Below are positions 1-12,009 of a DNA stretch of 37,572 nucleotides, piece after piece (positions within the stretch are counted from its first letter, which is position 1; every line of letters starts with the position of its first letter). The notes below the pieces were generated by a model, which saw nothing but the letters and a program-made list of their open reading frames with translations, was not told the origin of the DNA and did no database searches. Location: assembly GCA_036897525.1 (NCBI GenBank), contig JAYMTJ010000086.1:1-37572 (forward strand), read 5' to 3'. The DNA comes from Pelargonium x hortorum. Its lineage: Eukaryota; Streptophyta; Magnoliopsida; Geraniales; Geraniaceae. The position numbers and the translations under genes are program-made.

Positions 1-1385
1 GAAATTCTAAGATCAATAAGAAGGTAAATCGCAATAAGACTACGACTATTTCTCACTTGTCCCAAAATCCTGCTTTTTAATAGAAATGCTGCTCTTAATT
101 TATTAAATACTGGTGTTAAAGTTTGAAAGCTAAAATACCAACGATTTAAAAGCAATAGTATAAACCGAGTTAAAGTCTTAGTCTTCTCCGGTGGGTCACA
201 AGCTAGCACTATAAACCATAATTTGTAGATGGACTCCCAGGGCTTCTCGATAAGATATTGCAATAACCACATGAAAATGAAGAAAGCATAAAAGAACTAC
301 TTAGAGAGCGGGTCCCCCTAAATAGGATCCTCTCTAGTTCTATGTATTACACCCTATAGCGAGCTCTATAAAAAAGACACTATTTCCTTATGACAAATCT
401 AGGTGGTTAGAAAATTCAAATTGATTTGTAACCCTTATTTAACTTGTATTAAAAAGTCCTACAAGTAGAGCGAAATTCTTTAACTTGGCCCGTTATCTTT
501 AAAACTACGTCTCTATATCGAATATAGAACAGGATGACTTTCAAAAAGGGATAACCCTGTTTAATTGCTAGAAATCGAACTTCGTTAAAATATTATTACT
601 CGAGGAATTTAAGTAACTTCGATCGCAGGCATTGTCCTGGAATTTGATATATCGGTATAGAATGTTATTATCTGCTTTTCATATTCTTTTGAAAGAAAGC
701 AAAGCCTAAATAACTCCTCTAAACAAATTAGTTTATGACAAGACAAGATATGAAAGCTTTCCCGAGAGTTATTACTTAAAATCAAATACAAAAATTGAAA
801 AGAATTGTCGTAAAGAACCCTTAATCTGTACGGAAGAGGGAAGACTTACTGGAATAAACAGAATAATAAAGACTCCTAATACGTCATTATTGGCTGTAAA
901 AAAGCACTAACTTAAGCTAGTCCTCGCAAAACAAGGAAGTATCCTAGTGTCATGTATACCCAAGATAAGGTTTCCAAACAACAAGCTAGTGTAGCTACAA
1001 CAACCAAGCTAGCAAGCAACCAAGACAGAAAGGAACACTCCTTCTTTACTAAGTGTCTTACGATACACGAGGTAATATCTTACTCAACAAATATGTACTG
1101 TACTAAACTAAAGCACGGATAGGATTCCCTGAACTGTATAGCATAGCTCCTCGGGGAGGGAGAATAGAAAAAAACCGGAACCTAAACTCTTGAATTACTT
1201 TTAAAAGACTCAGGATTATGAAGATTAATTAGAATACCCCATTTCTATTCTATCCAGAAATGCCCTTTTTTTTTTTAATATCGCTAGTTAGTGTACCTCG
1301 GTAAAGTGTTTTTGTGTATACACCTGACTCATAAAACATTTGGTTTCCTATACTTAATTTCTTGACCTTCCTTTTGGCTTGTATT
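1..1385. other. gene-free AT-rich block
   Basis: No frame long enough to exceed chance, and no RNA gene is recognised. The stretch carries scattered short homopolymer runs, the clearest being 11 T at 1266-1276. The only internal structure seen is a short imperfect duplication near 982-1028. I could not relate this block to the repeat families found elsewhere in the window. Confidence 0.7.
982..1028. repeat. short imperfect direct repeat, caagctag core
   Basis: The octamer caagctag occurs at 982-989 and again at 1005-1012. The second copy runs directly into further caag-containing words up to about 1028. This looks like replication slippage or local micro-duplication rather than a mobile element, because no ends or coding capacity are visible. 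Confidence 0.5.
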
Positions 1386-2950
1386 CACTGTGAAGTCAAC
1401 AGCTGATACACCGGAATACAAGTACAAGTTTTGTAGTAATGCCAGGGCCCATAAGACAGGCTGGCAGGGCTCATGGAAAGGTTTAGCTGCAGAACCTGAA
1501 AAGGAAGGGATTCTCTCTTTTCTGTATCAAGTTCCAAAAACAAATAGAATTCAGTTTATGTCTTTACCGGACAAGAGTTACCTACAAGCACAAGCAACAT
1601 AATTGCTAAGACAATTAAGTCAGGTTTAGAGTGTCATTTAGAACAAGTAATTCTTGAAGTCCTTCAAAAGAGATTTATGTCTTAAACTCCTTCTTCTGAG
1701 CTATTGGACTGCTTTCCAAAGGGAATCAGTTCTATGGAAGTGCCATCCTAAGAGCTACACTGTCAAACAAAGAAATTGACAGAGGGAAAAACCATTCAGA
1801 ACATGGGCAATACCACCATAAAAGGAGAGTCCTTTTGGTTCATGTGGTTCATTGTGAAAGAATTGAAACCCTTTCCTTGAAATAACTTATAAGAACACCC
1901 AACTCAGACTTGGATGAACGCGCTTGCCTTGCGTTAGTTCGATCTTGAGCAGAACTGAATAACATAAATAGATTTGCTTTGTTGACAGCTGTTAACTTGA
2001 CAGTTAAGGAGTCTAATAACAGAATACTGAGAATCTTTGAAAGCAAGTACCTTATCACCGAACACTAAAGCCTCTAAATCTACATAATTCCTAAACTCAT
2101 TAACAAAATCAGTCTTATACACCTAAGGTAGCTACTGAGTAGCGCTTCTTAAGGTGGTCACACTCGGAATTGAAGGAAATTATAACCTGTTTCTTGATCG
2201 ACTGAAATGAAAGGACTCTGGAACCTAGGTACTTACAAGATGAATCTTGCCTCACTTTCAACTGGTTTCATTAACAAAGCAACAAGAGAATCTGTTACCA
2301 TTAGCACAACTTTCCTAGGACCGCATAAGCCTTAGAACAAGATATATATAGAATTTCCTTCATTACCGGCTTTCAAGCTAAAGCTTGCCTAGGTTTAGTA
2401 TGCAGGGTTTCAAGGGTATTTAGGCTTAGGGCAATCAGAGTACCTTATAGAGATCGGAGGTAGAAGGGATACTGTTAGAGACTACACTTGCTATGGGCCT
2501 TCGACTACCATTCAACAGCTTTCAGGGACTGCTATCAAGTACTTTCATTGGCATTGGCTATAAGAGCTTACTTTCAAGATCAAGGTTTCGCGTCAGGTAA
2601 TTATTATAGGATCGACAGCAATACCGACTAGGCTTGGCTTCCAATTCACTATCTTAAACTCCTTCAGCTACACCTGCTAGACAAGATTCCTAGCTGAAAC
2701 GTAAACCAAGTGCCATAGAAATTTCCTCTGATTCTACAAAGTTTCTACTATAGGATTGGGCACTCCCGTATCAGAAACAACCCTCCAGAATACGTACTTT
2801 CAAAAATGATCAATTCAATCAAAAGCAAAAACTCGTTAAGGTTTCTTGGCTAAACACTCTCTATTTCTATTTAGTAGGATCCATATAATAAGGATTTGCT
2901 TCTATTAGTTTCATTAAGGGGGTTCTGTCAAGTCAATTGAGAAAGGTAGT
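1386..2950. other. gene-free block with a micro-duplication and one repeat fragment
   Basis: This stretch has fewer homopolymers than its left neighbour. At 1441-1476 a 14-15 bp word built on g(c/g)cagggc(c/t)cat occurs twice, 22 bp apart (1441 and 1463). A fragment at 2452-2483 matches one near 6181. A 70-codon GTG-started frame at 1390-1602 is not supported by any recognisable motif, a convincing ribosome-binding site or family resemblance. The word cctaaggtagc near 2124 recalls a large-subunit rRNA motif, but its flanks do not match rRNA. Confidence 0.6.
2452..2483 (+). repeat. interspersed repeat R6, copy 1
   Basis: The core gatcggaggtag is shared exactly with a copy starting at 6181. 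Downstream, ctgttagagacta here aligns with ctgtttgttgagagact at the other site, after about 25 extra bases there. Two ordered blocks of match argue for common descent rather than a chance 12-mer. Function is unknown. Confidence 0.45.
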
Positions 2951-4690
2951 GAGTTTCTTAACCCTCAAATATTTTCGTAGAGATTAGGCTCAACTAGGAA
3001 GGAATTTTATGAGTAAGTCTACTAGAACTATAGGAAATAAATAAGTAATTAACTATGCCCTTCTAGGGGCTAAGATTCTAGTAAGAAAAAGTGTCAACTA
3101 ATGTGGGAAAGGATACTTAGTCTAGGTTTTACCAGCTATAAGTATTTCTTAACAAAGAAAAGAGTACTAAAGGAAGATAGGTATTAAGAAAGCAAGTAAG
3201 TCAAGAATAAGTCCCATAAGACAAAAGGGCCCCTAAGAATACAGCAAGCAGCTATAAGGACTAATTAAGACAGAGGGGTAGCCCTTCCAAAAAAGGGGTT
3301 CCGGAATATTAAGTAGTCTTTTTTGTGTCTGGGTATAAGCAGCTCCGAGTCAGCCTTTAATTTCCCGAGATTCCGGTTTTAAGCGAGGTTAACCTCTCTA
3401 GTCTAGAATAGAAGAAGACTATTCTTTTTATAAAGGGACCCCCATGTGAATAGAGAGAGTTCGAACAAAACCGTTATACTCTAGGTTAAATATGTTTGTT
3501 ATGGAATGTTCCTTTTTAATCTCACAAGCAGTAAAGCCGTCCCAAATAGAATGAGTATCTATGCCAATCTCCCTATTTCCTAGAACTGCTTTTTTTTTTT
3601 ACCTTTGACTTGTTTTAATTTCTAATCTAGGGGGGCTCTCTTAAGATAACGCGTAAGGACGTATTATAAAGTACTTTTTATGGGATGAAACTCCTGGAGG
3701 AATACTACTTCATTAAAAGCATGGCCAGGAAAATTCCTTGTACTCTTTTTTATTTTAGAAACCTTTACTAACAAGACAGTACCCTAAGGCTTCTGCTCTA
3801 GTTACGTTACTAGTTATATGTGGATACCCCTTTTTTGCTATTCGTAAATCAAGCCCTTAGATTATTCCTCTTACCGGTCTCGCTTATTATTAAATCCTAT
3901 AAAAATCCCTTATTTTAGATGCTATATGCGGGCACTCTTACTTTTTTTCTTTTCGACGGTACCAATATTTTAGTTCTTATTCTTATGACAAGTAAAAGTC
4001 AGGGTTTCCGATTCATTATTAAAACTCTTGCCTCACTTAACACTTAATTCGAAACATAAATAACAGGAAAATACCCTTAAGTTAAGCCGGGAGGTTTCAA
4101 TCTTGAAGCTTTAGATTTGACTTTCCTTTCAGGCTTCGCCTATTTATAGGAATTTGCTTATTCAGGGCTTTCCTCGGATCTACTAGAAGTTACACATAAG
4201 AAACTCGTAATCACAAATAGGGAAAAACGGATTTCGCTTGCACTTTTAAGACTCCACGCGGTAAATCAAAGATTTTAAAAGATTGCTTGAATGTACTAGA
4301 ATTAATTAACGTAATGTAAACTCAACGCTTTTTGAAAGAAAAGTTCCAGAGAGACTTTAACTTTAGGGCACATAGTTCTACCCAGGCCAGGAAGAGATTC
4401 TAGATTAAGCAATTCTTTAGTTTAAGGCTTCGGATTTGAGTAGTTCGTCTGTCAGCCTTTAGGGGGTACTCTGGGGTTATCTCGTAGGTTTTTTTCGGTA
4501 TTATCCTAAAGAAGTAGAATTTCTCCTCTCCCAGGATTTAGGCCAAGTTAGGGGGGGCTCCCGGGAAAAAAATGTTAACCAAGTTTTCTTAGGAATTCAG
4601 CTTAGCATTTTGATTATAAATCGGGAGAATATTGTGAGCTAAAGAAACAGGGATAAACATTTTGAGATAAATAATTCTGAAAACAGTCAA
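2951..4690. other. gene-free AT-rich block
   Basis: No gene or RNA is recognised. The block includes an A/G-rich stretch around 3020-3280 and an 11-T run at 3590-3600. A 17-bp word at 3194-3210 is shared, with one mismatch, with 36689-36705. The rest shows nothing I can name. Confidence 0.6.
3194..3210 (+). repeat. 17-bp word shared with 36689-36705
   Basis: The sequence aagtaagtcaagaataa differs from the copy at 36689 at a single position. The flanks are both purine-rich but do not align clearly. It may be a fragment of a diverged repeat or a coincidence favoured by composition. Confidence 0.3.
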
Positions 4691-4892
4691 AGCCATTAAC
4701 CTACATACAATAAAAGTAAAAGAAAGAATTCATGCATACTTTTGTTCTAATATCATTAGGATTTTCTTAGGTAGACTCTCAGAACACTGCTACTACATGA
4801 GTATAAAATTTGAAATGTTACTTGTTCACGAAAGTTCCATATAGGGCTGGGACTTGCCAAAACAAAAGAGTTGCTTACTTTGCATTTCAGTC

Positions 4893-4910
4893 TTGTTAAA
4901 CAAAACAAGC
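4893..4910. other. hairpin cttgtt/aacaag
   Basis: A perfect 6-bp stem (cttgtt pairing with aacaag) encloses the six bases aaacaa. It is flanked by tttgc and caaag, which could extend the stem across an asymmetric bulge. There is no T-run after it, so a bacterial-type terminator is not implied. Confidence 0.4.
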
Positions 4911-5777
4911 AAAGCAGGAATAATATAAATTTTGGACAAAGCAGCCCTTATAAATGAAATTACAGCAGGGACTCCCCCATCATACATAAAAGGCTCCTAT
5001 ACTCGTTGTAATTCCTCGACCAAAGGATTCTTATCATTTTACTTTCATCTCCGGATTAGTCCTAAACTAAATGGTTTCCTACAAAAAAAATGTTAAACAC
5101 TTAAAGTTTCTGTAATTCTACTTGGTATGTAAATGGTCTCAAGGTACTTTGTTTTCGAATTGGTCCCTGGGAGTTATATACCCACATCTCATAACAACTT
5201 GGTTTAAGGAAGCCCTCTATAATATACAAATTTAAGGAAGATCTTTATAGTAAATATGACTAAATAAAAGCTCTTTTTATTCCCCGGCCCACTTAACTTA
5301 GTAATGTGTTCTAGTAATTTAATTGCTGAGGTATATTTTAGCTAACAAAATCCCTGGGAATGTAGGCACAGTCTATGGAGGCGCGTGACACTTATTTGTA
5401 TTTGAAAATAAGAAGGCAAAGGTATTTCATTTAGGAGAAAAAGAGAAAGTTTTATTATCAGTGATAGAACAAAAGTTGATATAACAAGATATACTTGTGT
5501 AAACCAAAGGTTTAAAGTCTAGTATCTAGACGCTCATGCATATGGCATAGAACAAAGAATTAGTAGTGGATCTCGACGAGTCGGGGGCATACTTCTTGAC
5601 TTTGTTTTACCCAACATAGGGGCAGGGCTTTCTCTACTAAGGTAAGGATTTTTGCTTCCTGTTCTTTTTCATTTAGAATTTAGTCAGGGCTCCTTTTGCA
5701 AAGACAATCCTGATAAAATCATCTACTATATTGTAGCAAGAACCCTAAAAGCTTCTAATATAATATCTCGTCTTAGA

Positions 5778-5797
5778 ACTCATGTATACTCATGTAT
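5778..5797. repeat. perfect 10-bp tandem duplication
   Basis: The unit actcatgtat occurs twice head to tail. It is one of several two-copy micro-tandems in the window and is most simply explained by slippage. Confidence 0.6.
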
Positions 5798-6180
5798 TAG
5801 GGCCCTAGCACGGGGCTATTGGTAAATGAGAATACGTGGTACAAGGAAGCTATTCCTGTAAGTGGTTAAAGAGTCTAAAGAGCTTTGCATCAGAAGTCAA
5901 ATTCCAAATGAGGCTACTTAAGCAAAGGCAATTTTGCTGTGTATGAGATTTTATTCTCCTTATAGATCATAGCTAATCTATCTCGTAGTAAACCATGACA
6001 GGATACACGATTCTATTACTCTCTTAGGAATGACAGGAATTCCGACTGAAACTTCAAAGCACTTCTTAAGGATTAAGGATCGGCTAAGTCCTAAAGGAAA
6101 GGAGTCCTTTTTTAGCACAGTATCGAAATAAATCAAAAAGTAGGGAAAGACACAAATTGAAATTCAAAATACAAGTCACG

Positions 6181-6240
6181 GATCGGAGGTAGGCTTTCTT
6201 CTATTAAATAAAGGATTTCTTTCCTGTTTGTTGAGAGACT
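6181..6240 (+). repeat. interspersed repeat R6, copy 2
   Basis: It shares gatcggaggtag with 2453, and then a gagact-containing segment in the same order. About 25 bases lie between the two blocks that are absent from the other copy. No coding capacity or terminal structure is visible. Confidence 0.45.
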
Positions 6241-6908
6241 GATTACAAATAAGAGTTGGCAGGGTCCTTAAGATCTAAGGAACCCGTTTTACAAAGCGAA
6301 TCTATATCTGATCTTGCCTTCGGTCATTTCGGTATTTGACTTCTTGTACATGCTTTTTCCGAATTGGTTTTCTTAGATTGCGAAGTCAAAATCCCCTAAG
6401 AACCAATCCTTTATAACTCTCTAGGAAACCTCCCTTTCAGAAACCCTTGATAGCAAGCTAAGGATGTCTAATACAAGGATGTCAATAAATCAATCCTATC
6501 TTCAACTCCTAGTACCTATTAAATAATGAAGAGTACTACAAAAGACTATAAACTCCTCTATATACAAATACGAACTCCAATATACTGGCTATCTATTGCT
6601 ATCCTATTAATAAGACTATCAATGAAGGTGTACCTTTTTTGTATTGCTGTCGAAAGCTGGTATTTGCTTTTGGAAGCCAGTCTTGCGCTTCTATTTCTAT
6701 ATAGGTGGCCAACTTTAGAAAACTAGGTAAAGTCAAATAGAGGTACCAAATAATAAGGATGCTAACAACTCTAAAATCCACCTACAAACGAGTAACCCTC
6801 TCTTTCTTTGAGAACCGGTGCAGTATAAAAAAAACCAACTCATTCCATTATTGACGATACCTTGTTGTGAATGCTTTACCTTTGCAAACAAAGAATTCTT
6901 CTAAAGCT

Positions 6909-6960
6909 GGCTGACATTGACGGTGAAGAAATTATATAAATCCTTTCTCCTGGGAACCTA
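6909..6960 (+). repeat. interspersed repeat R3, copy 1
   Basis: A 23-bp stretch at 6926-6948 (aagaaattatataaat followed by cctttct) is identical to 19647-19669. Both copies are preceded by a c-rich ...cggtgaa / ccggcaa word and followed, with small indels, by tgggaacct / tgggaccta. The identity is far longer than chance would give at this size, so the copies are related. Function is unknown. Confidence 0.7.
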
Positions 6961-8280
6961 CCTACTCTAAACCCTCTATCTAAGGCCTTATACTCCCTAT
7001 CCATATAGAAATGACTTCAAAGGACTTAGGATTATGAATTAACAAAGAGTTATTACAATAACTTTAAAATTTCTAGAATATAGTAGAAACCCTTTGCTTA
7101 GAACTACAAATAAGGCTATTATTGAGACTGATTTCTTTCCTAAAATGACAATGACTTACTTACTGCATACCCGTTTTGTTATTCTAAGTATTTGCAGCTA
7201 GACTTCAGCTATACCCGTCTTTATTAGAAGTAGAAATTGGAGAAGAAATAGATATATCTGGGAGTAGGAGCCTTTCTAGGGATACTCTAATTCTAATAGT
7301 GCTGTTGTAGCAACAAAGTCCTTATAGCTATTTAGATTACTTATTTTATCCAATTCCTGCCTAGTACTTAATTAACAAACACTATTGATTAGGAATAAAA
7401 CCAAAACCTGTTATACAACCCTTAACACCCCCTTCCCTTGCATTAAACCATGAGTCTATCCAGTAAAGCTGTACCTATAACCCCATAGCGTCGAATTTCT
7501 TATATCTATCTCCTTACTTTCAAATTTGACAGTCTCGTTATTTAAGCAAAAGTCAAAAGAAAAATAGCCAGTAAGTAACATCCACAGGATGAAAGGACTT
7601 TCAGAAAAACACTTAGGACCTCCTCTGCTTGAAAAGAAATCGTAATAATCTTGATTTCTTACCGGTAAATCTTTTAGCCAAGCTAAGTGCCTTAATGTTT
7701 ACAGCATAAAAACGTAAAGTCCTATAATAGCAGCAAGTCGGGCGAGTATCATAATAATTAGAAATGTACAGTAGACATCTTGACTGTATAACTTGCTAAA
7801 AAAACCAAGCTTCTCCAAAGGATTAAAGGACATGCCTCCTGACGACTCAGTTACTTAGTATAACATTGATCAGTGAAAAAAGGGATTCTAAGTACTTCGA
7901 CCAAAGATAGGAGTATAGTATTATAGTATACGGGGCCCTTGCATTTACGTTTTACTTTACTTGATGAAGAGTTTTAGAAAAACATATAAAATCTATTAAC
8001 ATTTGGTTATTACCTCCAAAAGCCTTGCACCCCTGTTAAGTAATGTAATGCCTGTGTGGCTGCATCTTAGGAATTTCTTTCTGAACCGACGACACTTCAT
8101 TTCAATTCATCCGTGCAAACTTGTAAAAGACAAACCCGCGACTTGCGATTCAAAGAAACCCGACTCAATTGATTTCAACCAAAGGAAACTTTCCTGCTGA
8201 TAGATACGGCTAATATGGGATTATCTAAACTTAAGTGACTTTCTTTTCACTACCAATTTGCTGACATTTATCTATCTAAG

Positions 8281-8520
8281 TCATTTTATTACTTACCTTT
8301 TAAAGCTCATAAATTATTTGACTCAAAAAAATTGAACTTTGATTTGACCTCAAACCTACGAAAGTGACTTCAACCTGCGAACTATCCAACTCACAAACTT
8401 AACTTACTTAGACTGACTTGAAACTTAAATCAACTAATAGACACACACTTCTGATAGACTATTTCCACTAACTGACTGAACTAACCAGCAACAAACATAC
8501 TTTTCAATAACCAGGAATTC
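8281..8520. repeat. A+C-rich low-complexity tract
   Basis: The plus strand shows 56 C against 21 G. It also has recurring gac(t)t, aaactt and caac words. It may be a decayed tandem array or a segment with long-lasting strand-specific mutation bias. No gene overlaps it. Confidence 0.45.
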
Positions 8521-8602
8521 CACCAGAGTTTATACTACTCTTCCGCTTACAAACGGACCTACTTTCAGAGGGGCTTTCAAGAGTACTAGCAAAGAAATAA
8601 TC

Positions 8603-8674
8603 GGCGGGTGAGTTTTTTAGTAAATTGAAACAAAGTAGAATTTAATGTATGGTAAAGGTTCAAATCCCCCACCA
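8603..8674 (+). pseudogene. possible tRNA-derived fragment
   Basis: The 11-mer ggttcaaatcc at 8657-8667 matches the T-arm/box B consensus fully. A box A-like gagttttttagtaaatt lies about 46 nt upstream, and g-rich ggcggg at the left end can pair with cccacc at the right with one mismatch, giving tRNA-like length. Against this, the T stem has only two pairs and no anticodon stem could be drawn. It is either a heavily decayed tRNA or a chance box B; weak. Confidence 0.25.
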
Positions 8675-9550
8675 AAAGGAAAAAAGTCAATAGTGAACAA
8701 ATGCGCGATTAATTTGAAAGTTTAATTCCACTATTCGCGCAGTAGAAAGAAAGGGAGACTCCAGTGCGAACCAGTCCTTTATTAACCTATCTGAGGATCC
8801 TCATTCCTTAACTTATTGGTTCCCGGCTTTCTGAAAGATTTTAGATTTAGGACTTACTTTTGAGAAAAAGAAAACTTAAGCGCTTCCTTACTTGATTACC
8901 TCCCAAAACCCGAGAATGCTAACTAAGAAGACTCCTTTTGATAATCTCCCTTCAATTAACAAACAAGAAAGCTCATTAAAAGCAGCGAATCCTCCGTGCA
9001 TTCCGTTAAACTACCCCTTTAACTGAAAATTTTAGGACTATACTATTCCTAAGGGACGCGCCCCTTTACTTTAATTACTTAAAACCTGCCCTGCTAAATT
9101 GACCCTGTCTCTTCTCTTGAAATAGAGGTTGCCTATACTTAGTACCTAAACAGGAAGAACTCCTTTACATACAAATACAATCTACTATGCTTTTCCTAGC
9201 TATACCTTATCCTAGGAGCTATACTCTTCTGGGCTATATAATCTTTCTTTGGGTTAATATACACTTCTTCTTAATGTTAAATAAAGGAAGTCTTAATCTA
9301 GTAGGTCCAAGATATTCTATCTCAAGTTTTGTTAGAGTTCAAAAATTTTTTGATAATTAAACTACAAGCTGTTTAGAACATGGTTCCTAACAAAGGAAAT
9401 AGGTTTACCTTACCGGCGAGACATGACACAAAGTCGGGAAGGGTAAAGAAATTAGAATTCTTTTTTAATCCACAGCTTGCCTAAGTTAAGGACTTCTGTA
9501 CAAGAACAATGTCAAGCTTTTAAGAGCTACCCTAAAGAATTCAAAAAATC

Positions 9551-9622
9551 CAGGTTAACGCGACTTGAACCTGTTTCCTACAAATACTATTTGTAACATA
9601 TACCTAGGTGAACTATAAGTTG
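9551..9622 (-). pseudogene. tRNA pseudogene, cloverleaf mostly retained
   Basis: Read on the minus strand this is 72 nt with T8, A14, G18, G19, A21, T33, G53, T54, T55, C56, A58 and C61 all in place. The anticodon stem TACAA/TTGTA pairs 5 of 5 around a 7-base loop, so the apparent anticodon is AGT (threonine by the standard code). Acceptor pairing is 5 of 7 and the T stem 3 of 5, but the D stem has only 1 of 4 pairs, and no CCA follows. The box A-like tagttca to box B spacing is the canonical 44 nt. The pattern strongly suggests descent from a tRNA that has decayed; a folded, still active but unusual tRNA is less likely. The parent tRNA cannot be named with confidence because the anticodon may have mutated. 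Confidence 0.5.
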
Positions 9623-9779
9623 CTTCCAAGAATATTTATACAAAGTACTACTTACTATAACTATAAATCTCGAAAGAGCCAAAGATTTTATTATAAGCAG
9701 AGATTTCTTTATAGATTAAATAGATAGCTATAGGTTGGTTGGTTGGATATACATACCCTTCCGGGTAACTAAAAATCAC

Positions 9780-9847
9780 TGTCTCAACGTAGAACAGAAC
9801 GTAAATGCATTTTGGATATGTTGCAGGTTCGAGCCCCGCTCTCAGAA
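9780..9847 (+). pseudogene. tRNA-like fragment with D-arm and T-arm signatures
   Basis: The 11-mer ggttcgagccc at 9826-9836 matches the T-arm consensus, and the T stem gcagg/cccgc pairs 4 of 5. The sequence tctcaacgtagaaca at 9782-9796 resembles a D-arm (ctcaacggtagag-type) with one G lost, at roughly the right spacing. No acceptor stem pairs and the anticodon arm is not canonical (a 5-bp acgta/tatgt stem has an oversized 13-nt loop). This fits a decayed tRNA or a tRNA-derived element. It lies about 160 bp from the minus-strand relic. Confidence 0.35.
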
Positions 9848-10628
9848 TACCCAAGCTGCATTCTGTACTGAAGCTCCTGCTAGATGCAAATTTCAACAAA
9901 GTACTTCTGTTTCTTAGATTTCCGGACTTAAGTGCAAATTCATGATGGGAAGACTCCCAGTTTGTGGATAAGTATACGTAGTATAGGATCCCCTATTAGA
10001 TAGAATGAAAAGCTCTTTACCCTTGTACTGGGCAGTATCACTACTTAAAAAAATGCAGGTTTTCTATAGATAATAATTTCTTATTCTATAATCTTATACG
10101 ATAAATAGAAGACTTCTTGGTTTTTTTTGTGAAATGAAATACTTAGGTACGTTGTAAAGATCTAACACAAATAGAAAAGAAAGTTGTTCTCTTAAGGCAT
10201 ACGCTTTGAATAACTCCAGTACATTCCTATCTTCTATGAAAAGTTACTTCTATTCTATGCTTTTTTTAATATTATTAGGATAAAAAGGTACACGAATCCA
10301 GAAGTGCTTTGGTATATGGAGTTATCCGTATTTTCCTTTGGCAATTGAATTCCCGGTACTGTGTTATTCATGTTTCCCATCTTACTTCCTTGCTAGCTTT
10401 AAGGCCAACAGCTTTCATAAGATAGTACATTTCATTTTCAGAGGCTGTTAGGTTAGATTCATTACCTTCTTTTGACAGCGCCGTCGGGGAATTACAACAC
10501 CTTCGAGAGTTAAAACTTCTCCTTAAGCCATTGGCCACCTTAAGAATACATTCATTTCAACTTTATTATACTTACCTTACTACTAAACTGGAACTCATTT
10601 AAGGAATTCTTTTAGAAGTATTTACCGG

Positions 10629-10644
10629 CTATCCGCTTAGAATC
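10629..10644 (+). repeat. word shared with 18463-18492 tandem
   Basis: The sequence ctatccgcttagaatc matches the two tandem units at 18463 and 18478 except for one or two bases. It is short, so it is weak evidence of a dispersed family when taken alone. Confidence 0.35.
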
Positions 10645-11149
10645 AGTTTCTGTCTAAAGAATAAAGAACCCCCCAAAAAACATATGGAAACTTTTATCCT
10701 TTACTAGATTTGTGAGTCTTACTTGTTAGGAGTTCGTACTTATTACTGAGTCCACTCTCATTACATTGCCGGTGAAGTTCTTCCTATCATCAATGTCAAT
10801 ATCTTAGGAATCTAACAAGTACAATGCTACCAGATACTAAGGGACACTCTCTTTTTTTAAAATTTCCTAAACTATCTAATTGACATAGGTCTCAAACAAG
10901 AAAGATTGGCTCTTATAAAGAAAAGAATCTCTCTGAGAAATAAGGGAAGACTCTCATGCCTAACCTGTCTACCTGTCGAACGTATTTAACTCTTGCCGCT
11001 CGCTAAGACATTCCTAGACATTCAGTTCCTATCCTAAGGAAATTCTCAGGAAAGCTACAAAGAATACTGCCTCTCCTTTACCTGCACTGAATAACTAATA
11101 CAATAGAAGTTGTGTAACTTCCTAAACTCTATAAAAGTAAGTTTCTGTT

Positions 11150-11181
11150 ATCCAATACAATTAATATCCAATACAACTAAG
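11150..11181. repeat. 16-bp tandem duplication
   Basis: Two adjacent 16-bp units share the first 11 bases (atccaatacaa) and differ at three of the last five. This is a recent-looking local duplication in non-coding DNA. Confidence 0.6.
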
Positions 11182-12009
11182 GGGCATAATTTCTAATACT
11201 CCAGAACCGGTACACAAATTCAATGTATTAACCAACCGAATCTAACTAACCAAGGTACTTTGACTTCTTTTCTTGTACTAATTCAGTAGATTCCTAATAA
11301 TTTCTTGATAGTTTATTTAGGATAAAGAGTTTTGGCGAGCTTGATAATTAGTATTCCTTTGTAACATATTCCTAAATCCAAGTATTAGTACTATTAAACT
11401 AGATAATTGTAGCTCTGTACTCTATTGTTTTGTAAAGCTAGCTAGGATTAGGATAGGTGGTGTACTCTTTGTATAGATGTCATGAACTTGAATTAAAGAA
11501 TTGCTTCTTAGAATCTAAGAAATGAGTTCCTGTTTTAGTAAGGGTACATTCCGATAAATGTCTTCTTGTATAACCTGCGAGATCACCAGATTCTCTTTAT
11601 CAAGCTTAGATCCGAGTCTTACTTAGTTTCTTCTGTGTAATGTAAGACTCCTGAACCAGCAGGCTTACATTTTGTTGTTGCTGTATTCAGGTTAAAGGTT
11701 TTTTTTAATCATGAAGATTATTCTAGCTCTTAAGCTAGTTAGTATAGCCCGTATATAGAGATGAAACAAGTTATGCACAAGTGTAACGAACGAGTAAGTG
11801 TCAATAAGCGGGAGTTTCCTTAACTACTAAAGTCAGCTTCCACTAGAATCCCAGGAATCTTCAAGCTCGCCAGTTTCAGAATAAGTAAATAATTCCAAAC
11901 ATAACATATAAGATCAAATCTAAAGGGTTTTTGGGGGAGAATCCCACTTTCTTTTCTATTTAGGGGATTAAGAAAAGAACTAGATATCTTTCTTTGTAGA
12001 GGTGTTACA

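Larger units (their letters stand above)
4691..7700. other. gene-free block with repeat fragments and a hairpin
   Basis: No coding gene is supported. It holds a small hairpin at 4893-4910, a perfect 10-bp tandem duplication at 5778-5797, the second R6 copy at 6181-6240 and the first R3 copy at 6909-6960. Two overlapping opposite-strand frames at 6526-6781 (60-66 codons) look like chance openings with no recognisable domain. Confidence 0.6.
7701..8760. other. gene-free block with a strongly C-over-G tract
   Basis: Counting 8281-8520 by hand gives 56 C and 21 G in 240 bases, a marked strand asymmetry. The tract is full of words such as gactt, aactt and ccaac, suggesting a degenerate short-period repeat, though no fixed period could be drawn. 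A box A/box B-like pair follows at 8603-8674. The 65-codon frame at 8003-8200 has no recognisable feature. Confidence 0.55.
8761..11400. other. gene-free block with tRNA-like relics
   Basis: No protein gene is supported. It contains the minus-strand tRNA relic at 9551-9622 and a T-arm-like site at 9780-9847. The minus-strand frame 9648-9899 owes its ...GLEPAT... peptide to the reverse complement of that T-arm, a classic translation artefact of tRNA sequence. Further right there is a 16-bp tandem at 11150-11181 and a site at 10629-10644 that matches the 15-bp tandem at 18463. Confidence 0.6.

Noticed and set aside
1390-1602. 70-codon GTG-started frame
   Set aside because: No family resemblance or supporting ribosome-binding site, and its 5' part contains a micro-duplication, as the surrounding non-coding DNA does.
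2121-2135. cctaaggtagc, resembling a conserved large-subunit rRNA motif
   Set aside because: Only 11 bases agree and the flanks show no rRNA sequence.
9648-9899. 83-codon minus-strand frame containing RAGLEPATYP
   Set aside because: GLEP-type peptides arise when the reverse complement of a tRNA T-arm is translated; the T-arm-like site at 9826 explains it.
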